Shown: positions 12,691 through 25,559 of the stretch, piece after piece | Position numbering within the stretch: the stretch's first letter is position 1 | How the letters are laid out: the number at the start of each line of letters is the position of its first letter | DNA from: Chrysemys picta bellii | Lineage: Eukaryota > Chordata > Testudines > Emydidae | Length of the DNA: 64,000 nucleotides | Reading direction: 5' to 3' | Assembly (NCBI RefSeq): GCF_011386835.1 | Contig: NC_088805.1 | Location: 17,852,836-17,916,835, forward strand | Translations under genes and position numbers: made by a program | The notes under the pieces: model-generated | Told to the model about the DNA's origin: nothing | Databases searched by the model: none | What the model saw: the letters and a program-made list of their open reading frames with translations, nothing else

Positions 12691-14793
12691 CCATATGCTT
12701 ACACCAATCCTTTGCTCTATGTATGGATCATCCTGCCTCTCCTTTAATGCCTCCTGATAGCAATGGGATAAAATGGTTATATTATCACAACAATCCTCCT
12801 CTCTCCACACAATGGCTATTCATTCCAATACCAAGTTTATAAAACAAAAGTTTGATAAATTGCTTTCTTTAACTGTTGCAGATTTTTCCCCATTTACCTG
12901 AACAAATTCTCTGGATCACATACTCAGCATTCCAAAGGACTAGCTTTCTTTGAATTTAAAAAAGGGATAGATAGATATTATCCCCCACCCCCACCCCCAC
13001 ACGCAATAGTGATAGAAGACAGACTGTAGACATGAGGATTGCAATACGTTTTCATGCGCAGCTCTAGCAGTAGGCACCACATATGTTTATTACTGAGTGC
13101 CATTACATTGCCAAGTAGTTTCTTAAAACAGGACCACTTTAGTTATCTAAAAAGGGAGGTGGAATTCTGCAGCTAGCAGATCTTAACACTACACTAGCTC
13201 TGTATGCCCATGTTCATTATGCTGAAGAAAGCTGGGTCCTGGAAATAAAATTCTTGTCCTTTTTCTTCCAAAAGAAGCACCTTAATTTAAAAAACAAAAA
13301 ACAAAAAGCACACTTGGAATGCAGAACTTCAAGTAGATCAGAGCATTGCAGGTGCCAATAGAAAATTTATGACATGGATCAGGTTAATCTATTAACGATC
13401 AGTTTTTTGTCTGCAATCATTAGAGAATCTCAGACTCATTCAGATAATCCTTTTATTCTCACCATAACTAATTTCTTCTTGCAAAACCATTAGAAAGTGA
13501 GGCACTGCTAAGAAAAAATTATGATGTCTGGATCCTACTCAAAGGACTTCCATCTCCAGTGGGACTGCAAATAAGTTCAGTAACGGGCCCTTTCAGAACA
13601 CTTTTCATTACTTTCTGCATTCATGAAGTTACTCATGGGAATAGTTAGTGCAATTTAGAGACCGCAAGCCCAAGGAACGGAAATGAAGCAACTTTCTGAA
13701 GATATATTAATCAGTAGAAATCTGACAGAAGTACACTTCAGTGCACCAGAAGGTGCAATATGGAATCTTGATTAGTTTTGTTTGAACTATTAGACCTCAC
13801 CATAACATTGAAGAATTTAACAGTGTATATACACTGTTTAATCTCTTATAGACTATTTACAAAAACCTCAAGGAAAAACATCAAAATGGAAGTCAGTCAC
13901 TCTATACAGAATGTCAGTACCTTAGGCTGTGCTGAAGGCTCTTTCAGACCCTGTGTTCCAACACGCACTGTCCAGTTGTGGATGATTTAAGAAATGCAAA
14001 TAATACCTAATCAAAGGTCTTTTTTACTGGGAACTGGTTCTTTAATGCTCAGCAGGCAAATTGTATCTAAAGCTAACACCTATGAATTACACTAAATGTG
14101 CATCTCTGACAGGTTCATAATATATATCCTACTGCACCTCACTCACTGGAATCTGAAATCAAGTTAGTCAATATCTTCACCTGGGGCGTTTGCAGATAAA
14201 TCTGAATCCGAAGTCTTCTAGATTTAGCTTAAATCAATAAAAAAAGAGCTAACACTGATATTATGCATTCCCTCACCAGCTGGGAATAAAAGTCCACTTG
14301 TGCAAGAAGAACGTCAAAGAACTGACTCATTTAGAAAACTTGTCATAAAAAACCCCCTCAAATGGGCAACTAAGGAAAGGACTCGACAAATGACCAGAAC
14401 CAGCCTACTGATCCCAGCACACCTGATTAAAGCTGGATTTCTAGCACTTACGACTATGCCTGCAATAGCATATTTCCTTCTTGGGATATAACTCAGGAAA
14501 TCACCATTCTTTAAGCACTGCCCCCACTAAGGGAAAGGTTAACATTTATAGCTATAATGTTCCATCTAACACAAATGACCAACCACTCACACAAATGCGA
14601 CTGGAATGTCAGCACTTACAAGGCTCTGTGGCAAAACGAGAGCCTCCCATATTGCCACATTGAGCTCCTAAGTGCACCTCTGCAAAAGAGATGCAGGATA
14701 TTTGATTTCAAAGTCAGGGTAAATAAACCACTTTTTTAAACATATGTTAAGATGCTACGAACCACAGAAGCACAATCCCTGCTCCCATCTTAC

Positions 14794-14977
14794 CGCAAGC
14801 AGCCAGATGTGTTCTTGAAGACCGTGGTCCATTCAGCATCCCGAGGCTTAGAGTCCTCATTCGGCTCGCTCTCCCATCCGGAATGGGGGATAATCACCTC
14901 GTTTGTCAGTGTCTGAAGGCCATGGTTAATGATCACCATCTTCAGGGGCTCATAGGATGATAAGTTCCAAAGAGTGC
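14794..14977 (-). CDS. ARVCF: ARVCF internal exon D (armadillo repeat 3 region)
   Basis: The exon runs from 14977 down to 14794 (184 nt). It is preceded by acceptor AG at 14979-14978 after a pyrimidine-rich stretch and followed by donor GTAAGA from 14793. Its first two bases complete the Gly codon opened by the last base of the exon at 25672-26171. It encodes TLWNLSSYEPLKMVII, then EVIIPHSGWESEPNEDSKPR and ends NTSGCLR with the Arg codon split after two bases. TLWNLSS is a hallmark armadillo-repeat helix, and IPHSGWE...PNEDSKPRDAEW is typical of the p120-catenin subfamily. In ARVCF these repeats bind the juxtamembrane region of classical cadherins at adherens junctions. Residues match ARVCF (SKPRDAEWTTVFKNTSG) better than p120 or delta-catenin, from memory of the family. 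The ORF caller missed it because it is short. Confidence 0.93.
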
Positions 14978-15734
14978 CTTAGAGAGAAACAATGGTTATT
15001 AGCCAAGTTAGAGTAGTTTATGGGTGCTCCTCATGCAGACTAACATTTCCAAAAGATTAAATCATAAAATAATTCGAAGAGGAAATTACTCACCTGACAA
15101 GATTTCTGAGAATACAATGTAACCACATGGTTAGGACTCACTCAGCAGTTATCAAAACAGAAAGCTATACCACCTTTCTAAACGCAGATATATTTAAAAC
15201 AGGTAGAGTGGTTGAAACTGCTGGGCCATATAATATACAGGAGACATACGATATGTGTTCATTAATCATCTACATAAACTATAAGTGTAAAGATTCAATA
15301 TGATAGTATTCATTCTGAACAACGTGTTAATATCATTAAACTTGCAAATCTACTTCTGACAGAAAAACACCACCACCACCACCCCCCCAGTGCAGAGGGC
15401 AGTGCAAGGCCAATGCAGCACATAAAACCTCAAAATAGGGCTTAAACTGGATTTAAAGGGCACATAGCCCTGGTGTCGACTCGCTACACAGAGTTGAATT
15501 TCACCCCAGACTTTTTGCATTCCATATTTACTTTCATATTATTCACTATGTCACAGGCACATACGGTGCAGTGAGGGCATTATTCCTAGGGGAGACTGAG
15601 CACCCACAACCCTCTTTGTCTTATCACCTCGCCTTGATTTTGAATCACAGCTGTAGAAAGAAGGCGAATACCAAATCAGAGCAGCAGAAGTCACAAATGT
15701 AGGTTTTACATGGTCAACAATGCAAAATATCTTA

Positions 15735-16020
15735 GGGCTAGTTTACAGTTAAGAGTTTTAACAATGTAACTATGTCAATTAGGGGTGTGATTTTTTGCCA
15801 ACAGTTATGCTGGTAAAAACCGCATTAGATGCTGTTACACTAATATATAGGTACCTATGCCAGTATAGCTTATTTCAGTTCCTGAACTAGAATAAGCTGC
15901 ACCAGCATAAGCACTTTGACACCGGCAGAACAGCATCTACATTCCGGGGGATGCGGGTGTTTCTGCTTGAACTGTGCCCGCACAGATAAAGTGGCAGAAC
16001 TTTGTAGAGTAGACCAGCCC
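15735..16020. mobile_element. PIF/Harbinger-type MITE, TTA duplication
   Basis: Termini GGGCTAGTTTACAGT and (complement of the right end) GGGCTGGTCTACTCT form inverted repeats. TTA flanks both sides (15732-15734, 16021-16023), the 3-bp duplication expected of PIF/Harbinger transposition. The element is 286 bp, with no coding capacity. The termini match those of the copies at 27615 and 54263, though the interior differs. Confidence 0.75.
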
Positions 16021-16889
16021 TTAAAAATGGTTCATGGAAACATTCAGCACTGTACAAAGCAAAACATTACACACCAGTGATTTCAACTGAAAACAGAGTG
16101 ATTCAAGAAACAAATGGATTCTAGATTTACTTTTATTTTTTTAAATGGATAATAATTTAGACTTTGAAATCAGAGGCCGAAGTACATTTTTGTAGATATC
16201 AGCCTGTTTCTGCTAATAAAGGGAAGTAATATAGCCTTCACAAAGCTGACTAATTCAAGAAAGGCAAAACAAAAAAACCTACTTCTGTTCGACTCATGCT
16301 TTCAGCTAATCACATCTCCAAACCAAAAGACAAAGTTGAAAGCCATATGCCAGACATTGCCATGAAAACTTATGCAGAAGTACAAATATCCTTCCAAATC
16401 TCAGTTTTACAAAGGCTATTCCTTACTGAGTTGGGATTAAAATGGAACATTCATTTAAAAGATACAGAATTTATTAATCCTACTTGGTAACATTTCAAAA
16501 CTATAAATAAGCATATATGGGGAGAGAAATAGGTACGCAGCTTTCATCTCCACTGAAATGCATGAGAATGAAGGAGATTTTTGCAAGGACTGAATGGAAA
16601 AATGATAGAGACTTTCCTAAATATCCAGAGACACTTTCCTAATAATACGTACCATTAATATGCATCCAACGTGCATCATTAGGTCTTCACATTTTTACAA
16701 ACTAACAACTTAAGTTGCAGATATTTGTCTTTAAACTCTTCATGTTTAAAAAAAATCACAAGGAACAATAAATGGTCATGTCTGGACTTTTGTTTCAGTC
16801 ACACATCAATCTCTTAAAGTTCACAGTTACAATGCCTGCAATTTTCCTCTCCCAAAACTCCTTTTTAAACTATCTACCAGATATTGACT

Positions 16890-17003
16890 CACTGGACCCA
16901 ATTATTCCCAGGTATACTGGTGTTAATCAGGAGTAATGCCACTGAAGTCAGTGAGTTCTATCAGTGCAAAACTAGTGTATGTGAAAGGAGGACCAAGCCC
17001 GGT
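16890..17003. repeat. Old palindromic MITE-like repeat
   Basis: The segment around GTATACTGGTGTTAATCAGG, GTAATGCCACTGAAGTCAGT and AGTGCAAAACTAGTGTA is a degenerate inverted repeat built round an ACTGAAGTCAGTG centre. Similar CACTGAAGTCAATGG-type cores recur nearby (17912-17935 and 46890-46912), which suggests an old dispersed family. No target duplication was resolved. Confidence 0.5.
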
Positions 17004-18039
17004 ACACCGGTCTGTAAACAAACAGAAAAATAAAGTTGTAATACTGAATCCTCCCTGATGTAGGTTGGAATGAAAGCTTAATACTCACGCTTTCATTGAA
17101 AAAAAGAGAGATGGCAAATGTCTTTTGTCCTATTTTAATAGTGTGATATCCATATAGGATCATGTTACATACTAGATTGGAAAGGGAATTTTATCTCCAC
17201 TACCAGTAGTGAGTGGCAATTACAACCCAGGAGACTGACAACTAACAGAGTTTTAAGACTGACACTTTATGATGCCTCCAATTCAAAGTGGCATTTACAA
17301 AACCCAGGCATCTGTTTAGATGTAATTGAACACATTAATTATTAAACAAATCCAGTAGTAAACAAAAGATTTTACCTCAGATGTTATCACCCATCTTTCT
17401 TTACTGTAATCTCTTTCTGGGTACATACATTATTATTATTTACTTGGCACACTTTACTTACTCAACATACACAGCACAATATAAGTTGTGTGTGCTTTTT
17501 GGAAATTATTTTATTTAGCATTTAAATAAGATAAGATAATATAAATGACAAAGATAAATTAGCTTTCCATTGTTACCAATTTATATATTAATTAAACATA
17601 TCCTCATTGTTACAGAATCTACTAAACACCCTGGGAGTTAAGAAAAAAAGGAAACAGGAAAAAAAAAAAAAAGCTCAATATCGTCACTCAATTCTGAAAA
17701 AACAAAACAAAAGCCAATACCAATTTTCTTCTACTTCAGCTTACACAGATACATTGTAAAGAAAGCAAAGCCAACTATGTAATCAATGTAAAATCTTTAT
17801 AATCGGGCGATACAGAATTGTTCAATAAGTTGTCATTAGAATCATATCAAACCCTTTGATGTAACAAGTTATCCATTCTTTATTCACATGCTTTGCTGGA
17901 CTGTGAGTAGTCCCACTGACTTCAATGGGACTACCAATGTGCTTATAGTATGACTGGGGGTTGAGGGGAAAAAAACACTATGTAAAGGTCTGGAGAATGG
18001 GTGGTCTTGCCACGCGGTCACAGCTGGGCTTAGGTCTGC

Positions 18040-18260
18040 CCACCGGGGATGAGAGTCACTGAGCAGGAGTTGGAGGAATCACAAGGCCAGGTCCTGTAAA
18101 CAAGAGTCAGGCCAGGGTTGAAGACCAGAGATCAGAGGCAGTACAAGCCTAGAATCGGGAGGCAGGAGTTGGGGTCTAAGTCAGGCTGGAGTCAGAGGCC
18201 AGAAATCAGGAGACAAGGTAAAGTCCAGTGTTGCAGCAGGCCAAGGTCTGTGTGGTTGCC
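18040..18260. repeat. Degenerate purine-rich minisatellite-like block
   Basis: Short degenerate units with AGGCCAG, AGTCAG, GATCAGAGGC and AGGAGTTGGGG recur irregularly over about 220 bp. This may be the low-complexity interior of a retroelement or a decayed minisatellite. No precise period could be fixed. Confidence 0.4.
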
Positions 18261-20401
18261 CAAACAACTTCCTGGGGTTAAGTAGGGGCACATGGCTAAT
18301 CAGAGGGCTGCAGGGTACTGTCACTCTAGGCGTTGGAAGTACTGCCCACGAGACCCACTCTCCACAGTGCTCCCTGGCAGTGCCTCTATGTGACCTCCTG
18401 GTGGGACTACGGGAATATCAGCCACACCTGGCTCTGCCGACCTGGGTTCTAGTCCTCAGGTCCTTGCAAACTATTTCTGTGGGCACGTTTATTGCATAAC
18501 TGTTTCTTATACTTTCCTCTGAAGCACCTGGTACTTGCAACTAGCAGAACCAGGACACCAGAGAGATGGATCACTGGTGTGATGCAGTAGGACCATTCCT
18601 ATGGTTCCTATATTTCTACTCGCCTATAGTAGTTCTTCACCTGAGCTAGTAAAACATCAATTAAAAAGCATGTTGAGATTAAAAAAAAAAAAAAAATCTT
18701 TAATCAATCATTCTGAGTTTGGAAGGGGCCAATATACAAAAGCTTGGTAGGCCACAGACACATTCTGAATAAAGTATTAACAGCTTATACACTTCATGTT
18801 TGAGTGGTTTCATTGTTAGAGATTCACAAAACTTTCTTCCTCTGAAACAGGATGTTTCCTCTCTTCACCCGCCCCAGACAACTGACTATTCACTACATTA
18901 CAAAGCTATTAGAGTAAATAATTTCATTTCTTTAGATTAGAGAAGAATCAACTAGGGAAATATTTTAAAAGTCTAAAAGAAATCTGAAATCTTCCTAATA
19001 TTGGAATTAGGACAGGATGGTCCCAATTTAGCAATAAAATTCAACATAGAACAAAACTTATCAAAAAGTTTAACTCTCTTCTCAGACCTCAGACAAACCA
19101 GCAGTCCTAATATTAGAGGATTTTGCAAAATTCTCCAGTGCTTGGGTACCACCTTGAAGACATCTGTGTATAGATTTTAATATGCCCTAGGTCTGTAAAA
19201 CAAGGATATTATCTCCAAATTTCTTCTATGTTGTCAGTTACTGGTAGCTAATTTCTGAACACACTAAATCCTACATGGATTCAAGAGAATCACATCTGAA
19301 TTGCAGAGAATGGCCACAAAAAGAAAGTCCAGTCCAGCAAATATGTAATATGTGAACAACTTAACTCATACTAGTTGTCCCATTTAAACCAACAGTGGGA
19401 CTACTCGCATGAGAAAAGGTACTCATGGACACCTTCACCCATAGTTTCTAAAGAAAATGTCGCCTATAAACGCTAACAAGACCTTAAAAACAAATGCCCT
19501 CTTGGGCAGCCAAACAGCTGCTCCTTGTAGGGGCTGCAAGAGAACAACTTGACATCAAAGAGAACCTATCCCTATCCCCCCATTTCCTCTGTCCCTTTTG
19601 GACTCAAGGATGCAACTACGGTTGTGAGGTTTTCAGTTTCTCCCCCCCACTGTACAGCCTTTTTTTATGCTCCAAAGGAGGCATCGCTGAACTATAAAGA
19701 GAGAGACAAAAGATACCCCATATTATACCAAAAATATGCAAGTAGGATCTTTACGATATTCAAAAGAAATAAATTACAAGACTCCAGTAGCTGACTATAT
19801 GAGGGATACAGATCAAAATAATCCTTCTGTCAAACAGTACTCAGAGAGGGAAAACTTAGAAGATATGCAAAGAGTGGTCCAGGATAGGCAGAGCCTTGGT
19901 CAATCCCTATGCAACATTTGATGATGTGGGAAGGATTTAGATTCATGGCTGGCTATGTAGGGAAAATACCTCTTAAGAAGAGAGACAGATAATAAACAGA
20001 ACAAAAAACTTTTTTCTTTTCAAAAATGTGCGAATCAAGAAGGGAATTACATCAGAACTTTACATCCCAGCAGCCCTCCAGTGTCTTGGGGAACCAAGCC
20101 CAGGAAGAGGAACTCATGGTGGCAGCCACAGCAACATGATTTTAATCCCCAACAACTAAATTCACTCTACTTTTTTTTTTTAAACTGTACGTTAACCCTG
20201 TGTGAGAACAAAGTGACAAAGATTACCACCACCGTAATTTGACCTCTGCCCTTAAAAATTATTCACTGTATTTATTAGCATAATTAACATGTTATCTAAT
20301 AAAGTTTAAAAACTCCTGTCAATTTATCAATTCATTAAAATTACCCTAAAGATAAATCAAGTCATTAAAACAGTAACTGCAAGACAAATTCATCCATCAA
20401 G

Positions 20402-20464
20402 TTTCAGAGTAGCAGCCGTGTTAGTCTGTTAGTCTCTAAGGTGCCACAAGTACTCCTGTTCTTC
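20402..20464 (+). mobile_element. 63-bp Penelope-like terminal insertion
   Basis: The exact 13-bp duplication TTCATCCATCAAG flanks it (20389-20401, 20465-20477). The 63-bp insert contains AGCAGCCGTGTTAGTCTG, shared with the start of the 3001-3222 element, followed by GTCTCTAAGGTGCCACAAGT, the 3' end of the Penelope element at 27.6 kb. It is therefore only terminal sequence. Confidence 0.85.
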
Positions 20465-22284
20465 TTCATCCATCAAGGTTTTCCATGTGCCTTTACTAAA
20501 AGAATTTGCCTTTTTGAGCACTGATCAGTGGCTGGCATATATTTTAGGATTTAAATAAGAAGATATACTATTGCCTTGCAGAAGATAATCAATTTTTTCT
20601 CTCATTCTTAAGAGCTAGCTTGAATATACATGTAGGTTTCAGGCTACCCAAGGCATCAAGCATAGGCAGAAGCAACAAGGTTGTCTTTTTAAAGTAAAGT
20701 AGTTTGGTTGATACAAATTGTAACAAAGAAAACAGAAGCTATAACTGTTTTTGTAAATCCTCACTTCACAGCATATAAAAGCAATTAAGCCCACAGTTCC
20801 AAATGCTGTGGGCCCCACCTTCCAGCAGCTGCCTATCATGGGCAGGTTTAAAGAAAGTGTGTCAAACACAGACATGCTAACGTCTTTTGAAATCCAAACA
20901 GAATCTTCTTTCCTTACGCTGCTTAGTTGCAGAATCCAATGTTACTATTAGATTAAAACAAACCAAGAACCTGTTTACTCTTTCATCTATGCAGCACACT
21001 GAATCATTTATCATCTAAAATAAATTGCATATATTCGCTGGGTGCTCTTGATGTAAGTTGATCTTGTAGTCATCTGTCTGACATGTATTATATTATATAT
21101 GCAGTCTTCCCCCCCCCCCCTTTTAAATTGAGCTCTGGTGATGGGAGTTGTGCATCCCAAGCTGAAAGAGGCCAAGCACAAGTCCTGAAGATAAATTACT
21201 GCATCATGAAATATATATTCTTTTGACAGGTTTCTCAACAGAAAAAAGGAGTAAATTCACCTGTAATTAGAAAATATGCTGCTCATATTAGTGGACTTCC
21301 AAGAAGAGTTAGTGCCCGCTGAAATGAATTCTGGCTAACTGTTAGGCTTCTATCATACATTAATGAATGCCCACAAGAAATGGTTTCTGATTGGCTGCAT
21401 CAAACAGCAAGTTTCTACATAGAACATTATTAGATCAAAAGATTTCTCCTTAGAACATTTAAGGTCAATCATTTTTCAATTAAACCCAATTTGCCAATAC
21501 AGAGTGTCAGGAGAATAATGTTCTGCACCACTTAAAATATCATGCAGTGTCGTTAAACAACAAAATTACATTTCAATGAGCACACAAAGAATGAAAAATT
21601 CATTAAAGCTACTAACTTCTGACTGCTTGTCAAAAGAGTGTAATAGAATTTCTGTCTTGCATATCTGATGGGAACATTTGTTCCACACCAAACCTTATCG
21701 TTCAAGATAAAAACCTTTGCAGCTTTCCCAATCAGAGCAAATTTCTTGCTTTATCAGCTGAGCTCTCATTTCTGAAGTCAGAAAATGATCCATGGAAGGG
21801 GTAGCTTTGCACAGTCCCAAGAGGATAACTACGGACTGATTCAAGGAAGAGCTCCACAGAGTACCATTTCTGATTGCAGCTCAATTCATGGTGTAGCTGT
21901 GAAAGCCTTAATAAACTGAGATTTCTGCAGTACAATAGGTACAGGCTGTTTGTGCAACCCTATTTAAAAAAAAAAAGAGCTAGAAGATACAGCATGACTA
22001 TATCTTTGGGGAGTGGTAGGTACTTTTTAAGTGCCTAACATGCCTGACATGCAGGGCCATCATGCTCTAACACCATTCTCAGATATACACAGAACTTCTG
22101 GTAAAAGAGCTATGATGTCAAGCAACAAGAGGCTTTCAGTTCTGAGGAGGGTGATACCACCAGACAGGAAAAGCTACACAGACTTACCTAGTCTAGCAGT
22201 AGTGTGATATCAGAATACTGAAACCCGACTGTAGATTGCTGAGTGACACTATGAGTAATGCCTACCCAGCAACCTGCTCTCACC

Positions 22285-22560
22285 CCAGCAGTGATTCTCA
22301 CTGCCAGAGTCAACTGACTTAGGCTCGGACTGTGGGGCTAAAAAAATAGCAGTGTAGATGTTCGGACTCAGGCTGGAGTCTGGGCTCTCAGACCCTCCCC
22401 ACTTGCCAGAACTCAGAGTACAGGCACCAGCCCGAAACCAAACAGCTACACTGCTATTTTTAGCCCCACAACACGAGCCCAACACAGTTGACCTGAGCAA
22501 TGAGACTCACCGCCACAGGTTGGTTGTGGGTTTTTTGTGCCATGTAGATGCACCTAATGA
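22285..22560. mobile_element. Palindromic MITE
   Basis: Segments 22309-22374 and 22429-22492 are imperfect inverted repeats, both carrying TGGGGCTAAAAA and ATAGCAGTGTAG and ending in GTCAACTG. The palindrome continues inwards imperfectly round a CCCTCCCCACTTGCC centre. The outer ends and target duplication are not resolved. Reading frames on both strands share peptide segments for this reason and are not genes. Confidence 0.65.
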
Positions 22561-24797
22561 TTGTTTAACCTGTGTCCTCTCAGAGTTAGTATCCTAGGAT
22601 ACATATTGATGTATACATCTAGACCGGGTTTTGGTTTTGGTTTTAGAAGAGCTTAAGAAAGTCAGGTGCCCAAATTGCAATGGGATTTGGGGGCATAACT
22701 CACTTAGACCCTTTGGAAATCTCAGCCCTATTTTAGAATACAACCACACCTAGAATGGCCAATTAATGGCTGGCCACAATTCAGATCTGAATAGCAATCA
22801 TTATTACAATCAGTCTAGGTAACGTGTAACAACTGGTTTGAAGATGCAGATTTTTAAAAGAAGCAATTAAGCTTATTCTTCTTTACTTCCATCTGAACCC
22901 GAACAAACTTCTGTATGGTGGCAAACATTCTCAAAGGTTTCATTCCAGACAGAATAAAATGCATTCATGGCAAACAGATACTCTGATCTACTGCAGTGGG
23001 AAGGTATCCTGATACAAAAGTCAACTTATCATCATGAGAGCTCCAGAACTGTAACCAGTGTATGTAACACTGCATAGCATGCCGTCTTTTTGCAGTAGCA
23101 TTGGCTGAATGCGCCTCTTGTGTTGTTTTAAAAAGACTTGACTCCTCTTTCTCCCTGATCTCGTCCTTCGGAATTCTTTTTTTGATGGGCAGTTCATTCT
23201 CTCAGATGAGTCTGAATATCAGCTGTGATTCCACCAGCCGCAGCCCACACAAATGTTGTTGGAACCCTGTTCCCTTCGGCATTACTGCTTGAATGTTTAA
23301 CACCCCGTTCTGACACTATTGCTTTAAGAGCAGAATTAAACTCACCCCCGCATAGATGGAGATTAAAGAATCATCATCTGTTGCTGGACATCTGTTTAGG
23401 TTAATACCTTTAACATTCCTAGGGTTCCTCAGTAGAGAAAAAACAGCTTAAAATAGCAAGTAGGAACTATACCTACATAAGGACGCAGAGCAAAATTACT
23501 AATTTTACTGCTGAGGTAGGATCAAATGGCACATACTTACATTGTGAAATTAATTCATTCAGTCGGGATTCAAAGCAAACACCATTCAGAGGGACAGGGG
23601 GCAAACTCCAGTTTGTTTTTGCCATCTCTGCGATGACTGATTACCACTTAACATTATAATGATGTTCCTCCAGAGTAAATTATAGACTAGCTTTTTCTTT
23701 TTTGAATCTGATGAAATAAATGTATTCCTTGGCAGAGCTCTGGAAATGAGTTTTGAACAAACCAGAACTGCAGAGAAATGCATTTTACTTATCCACAATT
23801 TAAAAAAAAAAAAAAAAACCCAAAAACCAGACAAAGTACAAAGTCAGCCATCCTGCTGAATCAAATACTTTAGCAAAAGGCTCCCCTTGCCTAGCTCTAT
23901 GGAGAAGGGGGAGGGGAGGAGGGAAGCTAGTTAGTGGATTGTATGGCTAGGCGCAGTTTGCTGAATAAATAAAAATGCTCGAGGAAGGACAAACATCTCA
24001 GTACCAATATCCATCTCAACGGACGATGAGTGGTAAAAGCTGGCGAACTGCCACAAGTTCTGCAACGATTATAGCATCAAATGTATTATGCCACATTTAC
24101 GACTGAATTTGCTTGGCCGTTCCCAGTACAGATGAGGGAGCTAAACATTTCAGTCACACAGATCTATTTTCACATGCTTAGAACTTTCTGAAAAACTCTA
24201 TTTTTGGAGAAAATCCTCCATCTGGTCTCCATCTAATTGTCATTCCTCCTCCTCCCCCACCCGACTCTCCAAAGAGGGGAAAATCTATGTTCCTGCCTTT
24301 GAGTTATGGGAGGCTGAAGAAGACTACGTCTCCACAATGTAAAGAGTTGTGGACACACTTTCCCACCACCCTCCACATATGTAACTCAGTGGCTGAACTT
24401 TGAAACCTGGCATGTAATTCACTACTCACTTTGGAGTAGGTCCAAGGCGAAGTTCAAACAAAAGCTGGTTGAATAATGGAGTCACAAATAATTGGGGGGG
24501 GGGGGGGAGGAGGAAATCACTGCTAAGTATATACCAGCAGTTTAAAAAAAAACAAAAAACCAACCAATAGTGCCTCCTTTTCTGATATTCTAATGAACAT
24601 TCCCCCTCCCAAAACTGTCTCAGCAGCAGCCTCTGTGCCTATCAATCTGAACATTTTCCAGCCTTCAGCATTAGCCACACAACCTCACCACATATTCACA
24701 GCACCTTGGTTTTTCCCCTGAATAGACAGGTGCATGCAGTTACACTATGACACACTTAATGCAGCAGCATCCAGTGGGGCTCATAACACCAGGTGCC

Positions 24798-25355
24798 TAA
24801 GGGCATGTCTTCACAGCATAAAACTTGAGTTTTGCCCATAACCTGACTCCCAGCTACACACACAAATCTCTAGTTTGAGTTAAGTGGTGCTCTTAGGCCT
24901 CTTGATGCTGTAACTAGTAATGTAGTGGGGATGCAACTCACTCTGTGCTGTTAATCCAATCACTCTGTGGGCTGGTCTACATTTGGGGGGGAGGGGGGAG
25001 GAAATCGATCCAAGATACGCAACTTCAGCTACGCGAATAGCATAGCTGAAGTCTAAGTATCTTGGATCGAATTACCTGGGGTCCAGACGGCGCGGGATCG
25101 ACGGCCGCAGCTCCCCCGTCGACTGCGCTACCGCCGCTCGCTCTGGTGGAGTTCTGGAGTCGACGGTGAGCGCGTTCGGGAATCGATATATCGCGTCTTA
25201 AAGAGATGCGATATATCGATCCCAGATAAATCGATTGCTACCCGCCGATACGGCGGGTAGTGAAGATGTACCTTAGGTAACTCAAGTGTTGTTACTCTCA
25301 CTCCAGCTAGGCTTGCTGGAGTGAACGGACTTGATTTGTTACATATATGTAGCCC
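24798..25355. repeat. Probable older MITE interrupted by the 24969 element
   Basis: Sequence from about AAGGGCATGTCTTCACAGC (24798) to the TGTAGCCC at 25347-25354 appears to be one repeat split by the Harbinger-type copy at 24969-25272. Both outer ends have a GGGC-type start in inverted orientation. The interruption is inferred from family resemblance, and no clean duplication was found. Confidence 0.4.
24969..25272 (-). mobile_element. PIF/Harbinger-type MITE, inverted copy
   Basis: The element starts GGGCTGGTCTACA and its right end, read in complement, gives a diverged terminus followed by CACTACCCGCCG, as in the copies at 27615 and 54263 but in opposite orientation. It retains the paired CTTCAGCTACG / CATAGCTGAAG hairpin and a palindromic AATCGATATATCGC region. 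A flanking 3-bp duplication is not convincing. The minus-strand reading frame through it is chance. Confidence 0.7.
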
Positions 25356-25357
25356 TC

Positions 25358-25559
25358 TTAGGGCTCGTCTTCCCTGTAACATCCGGGAGGGCCCAACGCA
25401 CCCACAAACCTAGACTTCTATGGTGTGGAGTTCCCTAGTGTACTTTGAACTTTTAGTGCACAGCAGCGGGGTCCACACAGACAGTGCACAGCCTGCTGCA
25501 GTGCTGTAGATTTACACCCCCACATGCCGCACACTAACCCGTCTTATAGATATGCCCTT
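25358..25559. mobile_element. Probable GGGC-type MITE
   Basis: The segment starts GGGCTCGTCTTCCC after TTA and ends AGATATGCCC followed by TTA, compatible with a 3-bp TTA duplication. The interior (GTGGAGTTCCCTAGTGT, GCTGTAGATTTACA) is shared with the diverged block at 47936-48145, so two copies of one family are present in this gene. Confidence 0.55.

Larger units (their letters stand above)
1..14793 (-). other. ARVCF: ARVCF intron (partial), downstream of the last exon seen
   Basis: This stretch follows the donor at 14793-14792 and runs off the window start. The next expected armadillo exon, which should encode the segment after the conserved SGCLR (asparagine-valine-serine-serine onwards), was looked for on the minus strand and not seen. 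It contains the repeats listed separately up to 14.8 kb. The parts without a listed repeat (for example 4.4-5.6 kb, 6.5-8.4 kb, 9.3-12.5 kb, 12.8-14.7 kb) are AT-rich with short random reading frames, and I see no gene or RNA signal in them. The intron is at least 14.8 kb long. Confidence 0.75.
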
